A stretch of DNA of 64,000 bases, taken from the NCBI RefSeq assembly GCF_000234665.1, contig NC_018316.1, positions 186,001-250,000 of the forward strand. The letters run 5' to 3'. The notes beneath the pieces are model-generated. The model worked only from the letters and a program-made list of their open reading frames with translations, was not told the DNA's origin and did not search any database. The stretch is from Leishmania mexicana MHOM/GT/2001/U1103 (Eukaryota; Euglenozoa; Kinetoplastea; Trypanosomatida; Trypanosomatidae). Below, in pieces: positions 23,539 to 34,244 of this stretch. The translations under genes and the position numbers were made by a program. Position 1 is the first letter of the stretch. The number at the start of each line of letters is the position of its first letter.

Positions 23539-24008
23539 CACGCGTGATGACAACCTCTCTGTGAACTTATTCGTCGCCACCGCTCGGCTGAGCGTGTGTC
23601 TCGGGATGGGAAGAGAGGAGGGCGTGATATCGACCGTGCCAAGACAGTGCCACTCACTGGACCACACACATGCACAGACACAGGCAGACAGACAAGGTCT
23701 CAGCTCGGGAGAAACGCATATATATATAGATGGATATAGATATCAAAAGACGCACGCGTATGGGATGGAGAAAACGGGAGCACTGGAAGCGCACGCGCAC
23801 ACACGCCACTACAACGCTGCTCACAAGAAGAAAGGCGTCCGTCTTCCACCACCGCACACACACACGCACACACCTCTCTCGCCTCCTTTCGCGTCCCCTC
23901 CTCGACTGGAGAGAGAGAGGGAGGGAGGGGGGTTTTGAGCAGAGGGCGGCGCTATCGCAAAGCGGGCGCACAAAAAAAGGCGAAAAAGGGGGGAAAGGGC
24001 CACACAGA

Positions 24009-24032
24009 CACACACACACACACACACACACA
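24009..24032. repeat. (CA)n microsatellite
   Basis: Twelve uninterrupted CA units on the plus strand, within a longer imperfect CA-rich stretch. Confidence 0.9.
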
Positions 24033-24755
24033 GTCGCATACACGGGTGGCACCGTCGCCGTGACTGGGCGTGTGTGCCAACGCCGGTGGAGCTGAGCCCT
24101 GTGCCTTTCGCTAGTGTTTCCTCGGTGTGCGACAGCGAGGGACAAACAGACAGACAGAGAGAGATTGGGGTGGCACCGAGTCGACTGAGCCCGCCTGCTG
24201 TGCGGCAGGATCAGGCAGTGCAACCACACACCCAGGCAGGGCGACAGACGGACGGACAGACGGGTGCGCGCGCAGGGGAGGGGGAGGGAAGGGGAAGGCC
24301 ACAAAAGCCTACACGACAAAGAAAAAGGCCAGAGAGGGGCAAAGAAAAAAAAGAGAGAGAAGTCGTCGACACAGCGGACGGAAGACGGGAGAAGGAGTTG
24401 GGGGTGCGCGTGTCCCTGTGTGTGCCTCCTCCCCTCCACAGAGCCCAAAACAAAAGCACAGCGATCGAGCGAGTTGACGTCGCAAGGGAGGCGGAGGTGT
24501 GCTGGAGGGGCGCAAGGGAGGCGGAGGGGTGGTAGTGGAAGGAAGGGGGGAGAGAAATAACGTCTATGCGTGCTTAGCGTGACTGCACGGCGGTTTCGAT
24601 CGAAGTTTTACGTCACGACCGATGGCGCACACACATACACATACATATATGCGCAGATATATATATATATATGGAGCGGGTTACAAGTCGGCAAGAGAGA
24701 AAACGAGTTTGTGTGTGTGATGACACTGCAGGCACAAACCGAGGAGAGAGCCGCA

Positions 24756-24789
<34 letters not shown>

Positions 24790-26700
24790 AAAAAACAACG
24801 AAGGTGTGCGAGACAGCGGTAAAGCGCAGGAGAGGGAGAGACGCACGCACGCACGCACGCACGTGTGAGTGGGTGTATTATACGGGCGAGTGGGCAGAGA
24901 CGGAAGAGGGGGGGGTGGAAGAGACGCGGGGAGGAGATGAAAAATGTCGTTGGAGAAACGGTGCACCAACTCGCCGTGCTGAAGAAAAGCACTGAGGGCA
25001 TCGCTCGTGTAGCTTGCCGTAACCTTGTCGGCAAGCCAGCAGACCAGACTGATGATAGAGAGAGGCATAAGGGCCTCAACGCCGTGGGGAGAGGGGACGA
25101 CGTCGCAAAAGAGGCACCGCACGTCCCCCTATCTCGCATGGTCGAGCACGTCTTGTAACCATCATCGTCAACGCTGCACCACCGCTAGTCACCCGAAGGC
25201 AGAGATGCGAGTGGATGATGGGCTCGGTGGAGGATATTGTTTTTTTTGTTTCGTGGCTCTTGCTGTTGTTGCTTACTGGAGAGGAGGACTTGAGTGCTCA
25301 TGTATATATAGATATGTGTGTGTGTAAGGTCCGACAACGCAGAGAGCATGGCCTGGACTAGTGGGTATCGATGAATGAAGCAGCAGCAGCAGCGCCAAAT
25401 ACCGACAACACACGCACCTACACACATGTGAAGGTTTAAAAAAAGGCGAACGGTGGGTCGGCACCGACTCTGACCCTCCCCCCGGAAGACGGGTTGAAAC
25501 CATCGGGGTGAGAGACCGGATGCGAAGGCCTCATGAGCACAAGCGCACGGGGCACAGACACACGCAGCAGCGCTCACACCCACACACACACACATACAAG
25601 CACAGCTCAGTCACAAGCGCACGCGTTTTCTCCGTTTTTCTTCTATTGTTTTCGTTGTCGTTGCCGATGTTGTTGTTTTTTTCAGGTGTGCAGTCTTCGG
25701 ATCATATGCTCTTTCGTGAGGCACTGGCCCGCTGCACCTCTCCCTCAGCCACTCTCCTAATCCGTGGCACACGCATGTGTATGTGCGTGTGTGTGGAGGG
25801 AGGGAGGGAGGGAGGAGGGTGAACATGCGCATACTTCTCAACGGCACCAGCAACAGACCCTAAGAGTCTCTGCGAGAAGAGTCACCACAGTGCAGGGGGA
25901 GGAGAGAAAGGGAGATACATGTGGTAACGAAAAAAAAGGAATGTGCGCACAAGCCTGCCAAATCACCTCCCACACCAACACACACACACACACACGCATA
26001 CACATAGGGAGGGGAGGGGGACATCGACAGCCGCACACAGCACTCCGGCACACGAGAAAACAAAAGGAAAAAAAACGAGAAGGGCAGCAGGAGGCCACAG
26101 CACTGGACAACTCAGGAAGCTCCATGCAAACAACAAAAGAAAAGACGAAGAAAAAGCAGAGGAGGAAGAAGAGCACAGAGGTGCTGGCGAAGACGCTGTC
26201 GAGGATGGCAGCCTCAACCCCTCCCCCGCCTGCCCCTGTCCAGGCGATGATATACAACCACACCTAACGCAAGCGGCCGATAGCAGGCAACAATGGGAAA
26301 GGGGGAGATGCCGAGATGACGACGATACAGTGAGGTTCGTGTATGACGCAAACGTGCAGATGATGAAGCAAAAAAAAAAAGGGTCGAGGTGAGAAGAGGC
26401 ACCTTCTGCCGCTGATGCTTCTCACCTGCATCAGTGCCATGTCAAGCGCAGCACCAATGTGCTGGTGCACCGCAAAACCTCTGCGAAAAAAAAAAGCGGG
26501 GGGAAGGGGGGGGAACAGAGCAAAGAAAACGTCCTCTAGCTGAAGCACTTGCGTGGCTTTTTTTTTCTTTGGACGTCATGCGTGGGTCACGTATGCGTCG
26601 ACGTGCGGCTGGCTGTCTGGGCGAACTTCACACATGGAGAACAAGAGAGAGAAGAAAGACGCAGATAAAACGTGAACGCGGACGTGTATCCGAAGGTGAT

Positions 26701-26745
26701 GGCGTTGCAAAAGGAGGAGGGGGAGGGGGAGGGGGAGGGGGACAG
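26701..26745. repeat. GGGGGA-type G-rich tandem repeat
   Basis: Several G runs of four to five bases separated by single A on the plus strand. Such spacing is compatible with a G-quadruplex on the plus strand. Confidence 0.7.
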
Positions 26746-27858
26746 AGGAGAGCGCTTAAAAATAGAAACGGCCAGAGCGGGAGAGAAATCACACACAACC
26801 AAAAATGAAACGTAAGAAAAACAAAAAAGACGCAGAGGCAAGAGGAGGAAGCGGGGATGCGATATAGTGCACGGGAATCGGGGCCTAAGAGCACTCAGTG
26901 AAACGAAGAAAACAAAGCGAAGGTGGGGAGAGTGGTGAATCACCGTCGAAGGGCAAATAATAATAATAAAGCGGGGGAGGGTTCTACTGATGCCGCAACA
27001 CCGCAGGATGTTAGCTTGTATTGTGTACGGTGTGTTTCACATGGACTCTGTATTCGAGTTTGAACGTGACGCTGACCTCCTCGTTCTATTCTCCATGCGT
27101 GTGCCAGTGCGAGGTGCCTGCATACGCCCTTGCACGCAACCCACTATGATGTTTGCTGTTGTTGTTGCTATCTGATATATATATATATATCGCCATCCGG
27201 TTGCGGTGGCGAGAGGTGTGTGATGCGAAGTAATGCCCCACTTCCTGAGACGATTTTGAGTCGTCCCTTTGTTTTTTCGCTTCCGTTCCTTCGTGTCAGT
27301 GCGTTACGCTCACCCCCGCATCAGCGCTCAAAACCAGAGAAGTTCCCGCTTCACTATTGGCCCCAGAGATACGTCTAGCGGCTGCGGCCACCTATGACCC
27401 CACTCTCGCTCTCTCGAGGCTTTTTTTTCAGGTGAAGGGCAAAAAAAAATCCAACGCACGCACGCACGCACTGGGGAAAAGTGACGGACACACCCTCGTC
27501 GCACTGACATCTTGGCGGTAGAGTAAGCGCAGAGAGAGAGGTGACGGAGAGACAGACAGAGACGGAGACAGAGAGAGCGATAAGCGGAGTGCGAAGATGA
27601 TGAACAACCGCACAAGCGGAAAACATAAAAAAGAAAAGGCCCGCAGCGGGCGGTAGGTAAGCGATCAAAAAGAAACAAGGCGAAAACACGAAAACACGAA
27701 GAGATCAGCAAGGGAGCGGAGCGGGAGAGGGGGGTGGGGTGGAACAGAGCGAAGCGAAGGTAATGCGAGCAGGCACACAATTTTCTCCTGGACCTTCTTC
27801 CAACCACATGAACGTCTTCTTGCTTGTGTGTATGTGTGTGTGTGTGGGTGGGTGTCTG

Positions 27859-27889
<31 letters not shown>

Positions 27890-28567
27890 ACGTATATCTG
27901 GAAGACTAACCTTCACCGTTATATGCCATCTCGCAGCGCCTTACGCATGAGGGGGTGGGCAAGATGTGAAGGAGCGATGGAGACGACGGTGAGACATCTT
28001 CACCGATAGCGGGGGGAGGGCGGAAGGCAAAAGGGGGGAGAAGAGAGATGCGGAAAGACAAAAAAAAACAACCCACCGCATGAGACAGAGATCAATGCTG
28101 AAAGCGAAGAGACGGAGACACGCACGCACATGAAAAGGTGAAACGTGGGGAGGACACACACGGAGAGGCTCTCACACAGAGAAGAGAACAGCGAAAAAAA
28201 AGGGGGGAAAAAATCGACGAATACAGACAACAACATAAATATATAAAAAAAGGGGGCACACACGGACGGAAGCGAGGGAAAACAAGAACAAAAAAAAACG
28301 AAGAAATCTAAGTGCGAAATGGAGAGAGCGCACGTGCGCGCCGCGGCTTAAGGAAGTCGCAACCTTCCGCAGTTAAAGAGCACCTACGAAAGAAAAACCA
28401 CCCGAGAGAGGGAAAAGGGGGGGTAGAGAGAGAAAGAGAGAGACGCACATGCACGCACAAGACAAGACACAAAAGCATTGCTCTTACCATAATGGCACAA
28501 TCCAAAAAAAAAATTCAAAAGAGGGAGCGCGGATGGGATCGCACGGAGGACGTTCAGCCCTCTCGCT

Positions 28568-28587
28568 TATATATATATATATATATA
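28568..28587. repeat. (TA)n microsatellite next to a gap
   Basis: Ten uninterrupted TA units about 60 bases before an assembly gap. Confidence 0.9.
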
Positions 28588-28649
28588 CGCTGGTTGCGGG
28601 TGGGTGGGTGTTGGTAATATGGGAAAAGGAGGGGGTGGTTGAGACAGAG

Positions 28650-28749
28650 NNNNNNNNNNNNNNNNNNNNNNNNNNNNNNNNNNNNNNNNNNNNNNNNNNN
28701 NNNNNNNNNNNNNNNNNNNNNNNNNNNNNNNNNNNNNNNNNNNNNNNNN
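28650..28749. other. Assembly gap (100 N)
   Basis: Exactly 100 N, which is a conventional scaffold placeholder. Its true length is unknown. Reading frames that cross it are meaningless. Confidence 0.98.
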
Positions 28750-30012
28750 GTGTATCACAAGAGAGAAGATTCGCCCATGTGGGGCGAAGCACACAAGAAA
28801 GAAAGACCACCGATACACACAGGCATGCACCATTCGACGCTAAAAAAAGCGAAAGCATGCACGAAGCAAGACGCGGCAAGCGACATACACGTCCCCCTCC
28901 CCCAAAGCAAAGGGAGGGGGGAAGAGGCAGAGACCGCGAAGAAGCGCAGCGCGGCGCCTCGGCGTGCGTATGCATCAAGAGGCCTGAATAGCCACATAGG
29001 AAGAGATTCAGCGGAGAGCGCACACGAGGTGTTAAGCAGAGACAGTGGTACTGCACAGCGTTGCTGATAGCCACCATCTGGATGAGACACGTGCACACAC
29101 ATAAACACAAAAGCCCAACGTCACTCTCCCTCTCGCGCCTCCGCCCGTTTCGCCGCTGTGGTTCAATGTGTCGAAGCGCACGGCAGCTGTGTATCGTGGA
29201 AAAAAAAGATGCCACCGGAGAGACTGCGTTGTCTTCCGTTTGTTATGTTTTGCTTGGCGCTTCCCCCCCCCCTCCCTTTTTTTGGGCCGTCATGAGCCTT
29301 TCGCATCGTTCAGGTGAGCCAAAAACGTGAAAAAGGCAGGCGGAATGTGTATACTCCAGGATTGAGCGAGAGGGACGAAACACAAAAAAAGGGTGGAAAA
29401 AGGGGGCAGGGCAGGGCACCGCGTCGCTGATAAATCACGAGCAGAGACAGAAAAAAAAATGCGAGGGAACAAACACAAGATAGAAGGAAACAAAACACAA
29501 GTCAGCAGTAACCAGGAGGAGGGGAGGGAGGGAGGGGGCTGATCCAGGCGCGAAGACACCCACACACACAGAACCAGCACCGACACGCACACATACACAC
29601 ACACACACCTATATATATACACGATATCCTTCACGACGAGACAGAGGGAACAAAAAGAAAAAGGAAACATGCGAGCTAAACGGCAGAAGAGAACAGCGGA
29701 CAACAGAGAGCACAGAGATGGATGACGCAGCCAGGCCGCCCCGCAGAGTCTACTCACTGCCCTCCACACCTCCCACCACCGTTATACCTAGTCCTTTGAC
29801 GTCCTCGGCGCCTCTGTGGTGGACTGCCGTTATGCCGAAGTGCTTAGGTGACGGGGGGAGGGGGGCGCGCGCACCTGCCTGGGAGTGACAGAATGAGAAT
29901 AAATCCACACATAAGGGCTCGGCGACCGGCACGATGCAAAGACTGAGAGCACACGAGGAGTCCCGTGTCTCCCTCACTTCACGCACCCCACATTGACTGT
30001 CAGGAAAGTCTT

Positions 30013-31836
30013 CTACTGGAGTAGTGCGACGGCTGCCATCAGCGCCTCTTCGCGTGCGCTGTCCGACCACGACGGCACATCGACGGATGAGATGGCGCTG
30101 CTCATGTCCAAGTCCACCGTCGTCTCTGCCGACTCCGAGGAGGACAACAGCACCTGCGGCATAAAGATGCTCGGGTGATTCGACCTGCACGCCAGAAGTT
30201 TGGAAGAAGATAGCGACCACGCTCCTGCCGAAGCACAGCCGTGACAGCCCTGAAACCGCCCAAGCGGAGCACTGTACACACGCCCCGTCTCGGTCGTCGG
30301 CGTGCTAGCCTCCGTCGCCTCGCCGTCACAGTTCTCAGAGTAGTACGTCTCGACCGCGTGGCCGCAGAACTCGCACGTCAGCGTATCAGTGCAGCTGTGG
30401 CTGTGCACGTGCAGCAAGCCCGAGTGAGTCTTGAGCGAGCCGTGCTTCTCGTCCACGGCGGCATGGTTGCTGTCGTCGTACAACGTTGAGGCAGGCGCGT
30501 CAGCAGCTGGCAAAAGGCTCTGCACCTCCCAGTGCTGCGGCTTCACCGCGCCCGCCGCATCACGGAGCCACCACGTGTTCTCGCCCGTACCCGAGAAACC
30601 ACTGCCGTCCCGCTCCAACTCCAGCATGGTCTCCACGCAAGAGGTCGACAAGCTCCGCCGCTCCCTCTTCGCGTGCCGGTGGGCTGGCACGCAATACACA
30701 TCCGCAGGGGCGCCGTCGACGGCCCACTGAGCCCCTCGCTCTGTGCGCTGCACCGCGCGCCAGTGAGCCGCGCAACACCAATGGATGCGCATCGGCACTC
30801 GCTCAACTAGAGGCGCTGGAACCGTCGCTAGTACCTCAAATTCGGGACAGAGAGGTGCGGCAGCGTCGATTCCAATTGCCGTGACAGTGGTACTGATGTT
30901 GCTGGCTGGAGCCGTGCACGTAGCAGCACGCACATCCGTCGACGCACGCTGCGTCGCAGCAACCGTCGCGCCTGCGCTTCCCTCGGCAGCAAAGCCGTCG
31001 TTCCCTGCGGCTTGTCGTGCAGGCTCTGCTGCCGCCAGGCTCTCCTCCTCAGCCACCCACCGAACGTCGATGTCATTGCCACTCCGCTGCACCTCGCGCC
31101 TTCCGGCAGAGCCGAGCGGGGCCAGGTAGCACGCTGTCTGCGTGAGCCGCAGATCCTCTGATAGCCCGCTGGGCAGTGTGTGGAAGCGGCGGCTGCTGCC
31201 GTCTCCGCTGAAAGAGGCACTGAAGCTGCCCGTTTCCATTAGGGGAGAAGAGGGAGGCGCAGCGGTTTGACCCTGCACTGGGGCGTCCGCCTCGCCAGCA
31301 CGTTGCATCTGACCGCCACTATCCTCAATCGGAGCACTCCCCAGTGGACGCAGTAGCGACGGTCGATTCGTGGCGCTGGCCGCCGCTGCCAGTGCCTCTG
31401 TGACCCTCGGCCTAGTATCAAAGCAAGAGGCCACCGCCATGGCAGCATGCTCGTTCTGCAGGCTCGGCAACTCACCCGTAACGACGGTGGCGCTGTTGTT
31501 AAAGCTCGCCACGTTCATAAAGCTAGTCTCCGTCTTCGTTGTAAGTGTGCCTGCGAGCGGGGTTGAGTTGCCCGATAATAGAAGAGCGTTGGTGAAGGCC
31601 GAGACCTCGTCCGAGGGGGCGGCGCCGGTGGCTATCTTCACACAGGTGTGCGCCACACCACCAGAGGGCATACTGCACGTCACAGAGAACCCGGAGGAGG
31701 CACCAAGCGATGCTACGGGGGTGCTCGCATCGCGGACGGCTTTGTTATCAACACTCGGCGAAGAGGGCGCCTCCATCGCCGAGGCGGCCGCAGCCACGTC
31801 GGAGTCGCGTTGAGGTACGCGAGCAGAGTTCGGCAT
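30013..31836 (-). CDS. Hypothetical protein (607 aa) with Cys/His-rich C-terminal part
   Basis: Open frame of 607 codons plus stop from the first ATG at 31836; the frame upstream has only a TTG. Not recognised. The N-terminal ~320 residues are Ser/Ala/Thr-rich and probably disordered, apart from RRFHTLPSGLSED at about 213-226. A more ordered part follows: FEVLATVPAPLVERVPMRIH (about 330), CCAAHWRAVQRTERGAQWAV (about 352-372), a basic RHAKRERRS segment, and a Trp-containing segment GENTWWLRD. Near the C-terminus Cys and His cluster (HSHSC, CEFCGH at about 486-494, and CHGC at about 530), which could bind zinc. The protein ends SDSAREEALMAAVALLQ, like the C-termini of the 784-, 741- and 318-codon proteins. 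Function unknown. Confidence 0.82.
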   Translation of the reverse strand: MPNSARVPQRDSDVAAAASAMEAPSSPSVDNKAVRDASTPVASLGASSGFSVTCSMPSGGVAHTCVKIATGAAPSDEVSAFTNALLLSGNSTPLAGTLTTKTETSFMNVASFNNSATVVTGELPSLQNEHAAMAVASCFDTRPRVTEALAAAASATNRPSLLRPLGSAPIEDSGGQMQRAGEADAPVQGQTAAPPSSPLMETGSFSASFSGDGSSRRFHTLPSGLSEDLRLTQTACYLAPLGSAGRREVQRSGNDIDVRWVAEEESLAAAEPARQAAGNDGFAAEGSAGATVAATQRASTDVRAATCTAPASNISTTVTAIGIDAAAPLCPEFEVLATVPAPLVERVPMRIHWCCAAHWRAVQRTERGAQWAVDGAPADVYCVPAHRHAKRERRSLSTSCVETMLELERDGSGFSGTGENTWWLRDAAGAVKPQHWEVQSLLPAADAPASTLYDDSNHAAVDEKHGSLKTHSGLLHVHSHSCTDTLTCEFCGHAVETYYSENCDGEATEASTPTTETGRVYSAPLGRFQGCHGCASAGAWSLSSSKLLACRSNHPSIFMPQVLLSSSESAETTVDLDMSSAISSVDVPSWSDSAREEALMAAVALLQ

Positions 31837-31984
31837 GGTAGGATACCAACCGCAAAGCGAAAGAGCGCGCGGCAGTGCCAGCAACGATGACACGTGATAG
31901 TTGCCGATAACAGCGTCGAGCGAGCAGAGGGACCGAGGACACAATATTAAGAAAGAAAGGATGGCGCGCCGCGAGCGAGCAGCG

Positions 31985-32008
31985 CTGTTTGGATGCTCAA
32001 AAGGGATG
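31985..32008 (-). promoter_or_regulatory. Tentative trans-splice acceptor of the 607-codon gene
   Basis: No AG lies in the ~130 bases directly upstream of the ATG. The nearest minus-strand candidates are AG at 31986-31985 and 31997-31996, the latter after CATCCCTTTTG. The 5' UTR would be about 150-160 bases. The pyrimidine tract here is weak. Confidence 0.25.
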
Positions 32009-32844
32009 GCGCAAGCACAAGATCAAGACGAGAAGGCGTTGCAAGACACGACGACCCACAAGGCTGGCGGGGGGAAGAAAAACAAGAAAACACGCACAGA
32101 CACTACGAAGTGAGGAAGGGAGGGGGGCAGCCCAGAAAAACGGCAAACGTACACACACACGCAGACAGACAGACAGAGAGAGAGAGAGAGAGAGCGAGCG
32201 AGACGCGCATACACGCTCAAGCAGAAAGCAGGCAATATGCGTTCCTTCGTGTCCTCGCCTTTTTTTGGGGGGAGGGGGTTGCCTTTTCCGTCCTTGTCTC
32301 TATATGTGTGTGCGCGTGTGTGTCTCTGTGTCTGCCTGCGTGTGATGGTGGGAAAGGACAGAGGGGGTAGAGGGGATGTATGTGTAACCTTCGTGTCCAC
32401 CCCCCCCGCGCGTGGAGCATACAGGCAATCAGACCAAGCAAGTCCCGGTGGAGGCAATAAGTCTATCGGGTGTATGGATGCGTTCGTTTGGCACTCTGGT
32501 TTTATACGTCTATGCAGCACGCTGTCAGCTGAGAAAAGGGGGGAGAGGAACAACAACGAAGAGATGGAAATGGAAATATGCAAGCACTGACGAGTTACGG
32601 CAACGTCAGAAAAAAAAGGCGAAGCGGAAAAAAAAGGTGCGAGGGCACAGGAGTCAGCCCGCACGACAGCGTGACAGTGGCGGTGCCGGCCGCAGCGAGA
32701 CGTGGAGAGTGTAAAAGAGGGGTTGGGGCTGGCAATGAGGTATACGCAAGATAAAGAGATCGGGGTCGAAAGAGAGAGAGAAGGGGCAGGGAGGGGAAGG
32801 GGGCGTAAGAGAAATATCGGAGTGGGGGGAGGGGAGGGGAGGGG

Positions 32845-32944
32845 NNNNNNNNNNNNNNNNNNNNNNNNNNNNNNNNNNNNNNNNNNNNNNNNNNNNNNNN
32901 NNNNNNNNNNNNNNNNNNNNNNNNNNNNNNNNNNNNNNNNNNNN
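32845..32944. other. Assembly gap (100 N)
   Basis: Exactly 100 N. The left flank is a GGGGA-type repeat and the right flank is followed by a long TA-rich repeat, so the gap was probably caused by simple sequence. Confidence 0.98.
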
Positions 32945-32971
32945 TTTCTGCCCCTTTTTGTGTGTGTTATG

Positions 32972-33052
32972 GAATATATATATATATAAATATATATATA
33001 TACATATACATATGTATGTATACGTATGTATATATATATATATTTATGTGTG
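32972..33052. repeat. TA-rich compound microsatellite
   Basis: Several (TA)n blocks joined by TACATA, TATG and TGTATG units over about 80 bases, beside the gap ending at 32944. Confidence 0.85.
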
Positions 33053-33553
33053 TATGTATGGGGGTGTAGGGCGGGGGTGCTGCTTTTCGTTGCGATGTAA
33101 AACGATGCGCTGCGGGGGTACCACCTGCTGCTGCTCGATGATCGTGGGCTACCCGAGACAGACACCCACACGCACAGCCACACACACACACACAGAGACA
33201 GACAGAAAAAAAAGGGATGTCCAGACCGACCGACGAGGAGAGGGGGAGTGAAAGAAGGGAAGGGCTCTATGGAAGAGAGGGAAGCGAGATGGCGGTGGAA
33301 AAGGGCGGTGGGACGGTGGCAGATAGACGGACAGAAAGCGAGCCCTCCGTTGGTGTAGGTAGGTCCTTTACGTCGGGGTACTTCGACAGCTTACTATTAA
33401 CATCTTTGCATATCGGCGCAGGTATGTGTGTAGGCGTATGAGTGAGTACGGAAGGAAAAAGAGGATGTGTTGAACGTGTCCCATACACGGCGGGAGGAAT
33501 GAGCGGGGAACGGAAGGGCGGAGAAGCAGCAGAGTTATGGGATAGATATACAA

Positions 33554-33570
33554 ATATATATATATATATA
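33554..33570. repeat. (AT)n microsatellite
   Basis: Eight uninterrupted AT units. Confidence 0.9.
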
Positions 33571-33973
33571 GCTGTGTAGGTTTGTGTGTACGCAAGGCAG
33601 AGGGGCACGCACAAGAATGTGCTCGTGCGCATCACCTCCAGTGCGCCAAGACCGACACGCCTCGACACACGCATGCGGGCAGAAAGGGGATACAGTTGCG
33701 CCCTCTTCCGAAGAGGGGGGAGGCGTCCACTGCTGCACCCTTTTTTCTTGCATGACAGGCCCGGCATACAGCCATGTGCAGAGTCCCGCCATTCCCTTTC
33801 CTGTTGGTCGCTCGCTGCTTTTATTGTCATTTCCTTCTCGGTTTCGTGGACGTCCAACAGCTACTCAAGCGTGACTCGTACCGTCAAGGGGCGTTGGAGG
33901 TGAAGGAGGGAGAAGAACGCGCTGAACTCATCGTTCGGCTCTTGCTTGCGAGAGATTCTCAGACCAACGTGCA

Positions 33974-34050
33974 CGAAACCGAAACACACACACACACACA
34001 TACACACATACACATACATACATATACACACACATACACATACACACACC
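33974..34050. repeat. (CA)n/(TACA)n compound microsatellite
   Basis: CA units followed by CATA/TACA units, then CA again, on the plus strand. It lies about 200 bases before the GC-rich island that starts near 34245. Confidence 0.85.
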
Positions 34051-34244
34051 AGATTGTCGAGGAGGCGATCAGGAATCACACAGTATAATACGTCCTCCTT
34101 CAGTGCCTCTTGGCGGGAAAGCGAGAGGCAGAAGAAGAGGTAAGAGAGTGAGTCCCTGCGACGCAACGTGTCCGCGCTACTAGGAGCAAGTCAAGAAACA
34201 TCAACCGTGCAAACACCGTTCAGCCAACTCTGTCGCACTGCCCT

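Larger units (their letters stand above)
23488..30012. other. Intergenic spacer with one assembly gap
   Basis: No gene supported over about 6.5 kb. It holds (CA)n at 24009, (GCAC)n near 24840, (TA)n near 24656, 27176, 27859 and 28568, and purine-rich runs (for example the GGGGGA-type repeat near 26712-26741). A stretch of ordinary complexity at about 24935-25160 has an open frame on each strand, neither convincing. A frame on the minus strand at 29750-30220 overlaps the 3' end of the 607-codon gene and looks like its shadow plus UTR. Confidence 0.7.

Noticed and set aside
28449..28991. Open frames crossing the N gap on both strands
   Set aside because: They are continuous only because N codons cannot contain stops.
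29750..30220. Minus-strand frame of 156 codons overlapping the 607-codon gene
   Set aside because: Its first half is the 607-codon gene read in another frame and the rest is UTR. No acceptor or ATG supports it.
31837..31944. 36-codon extension of the 607-codon gene from TTG
   Set aside because: Non-ATG start. The first in-frame ATG is at 31836.
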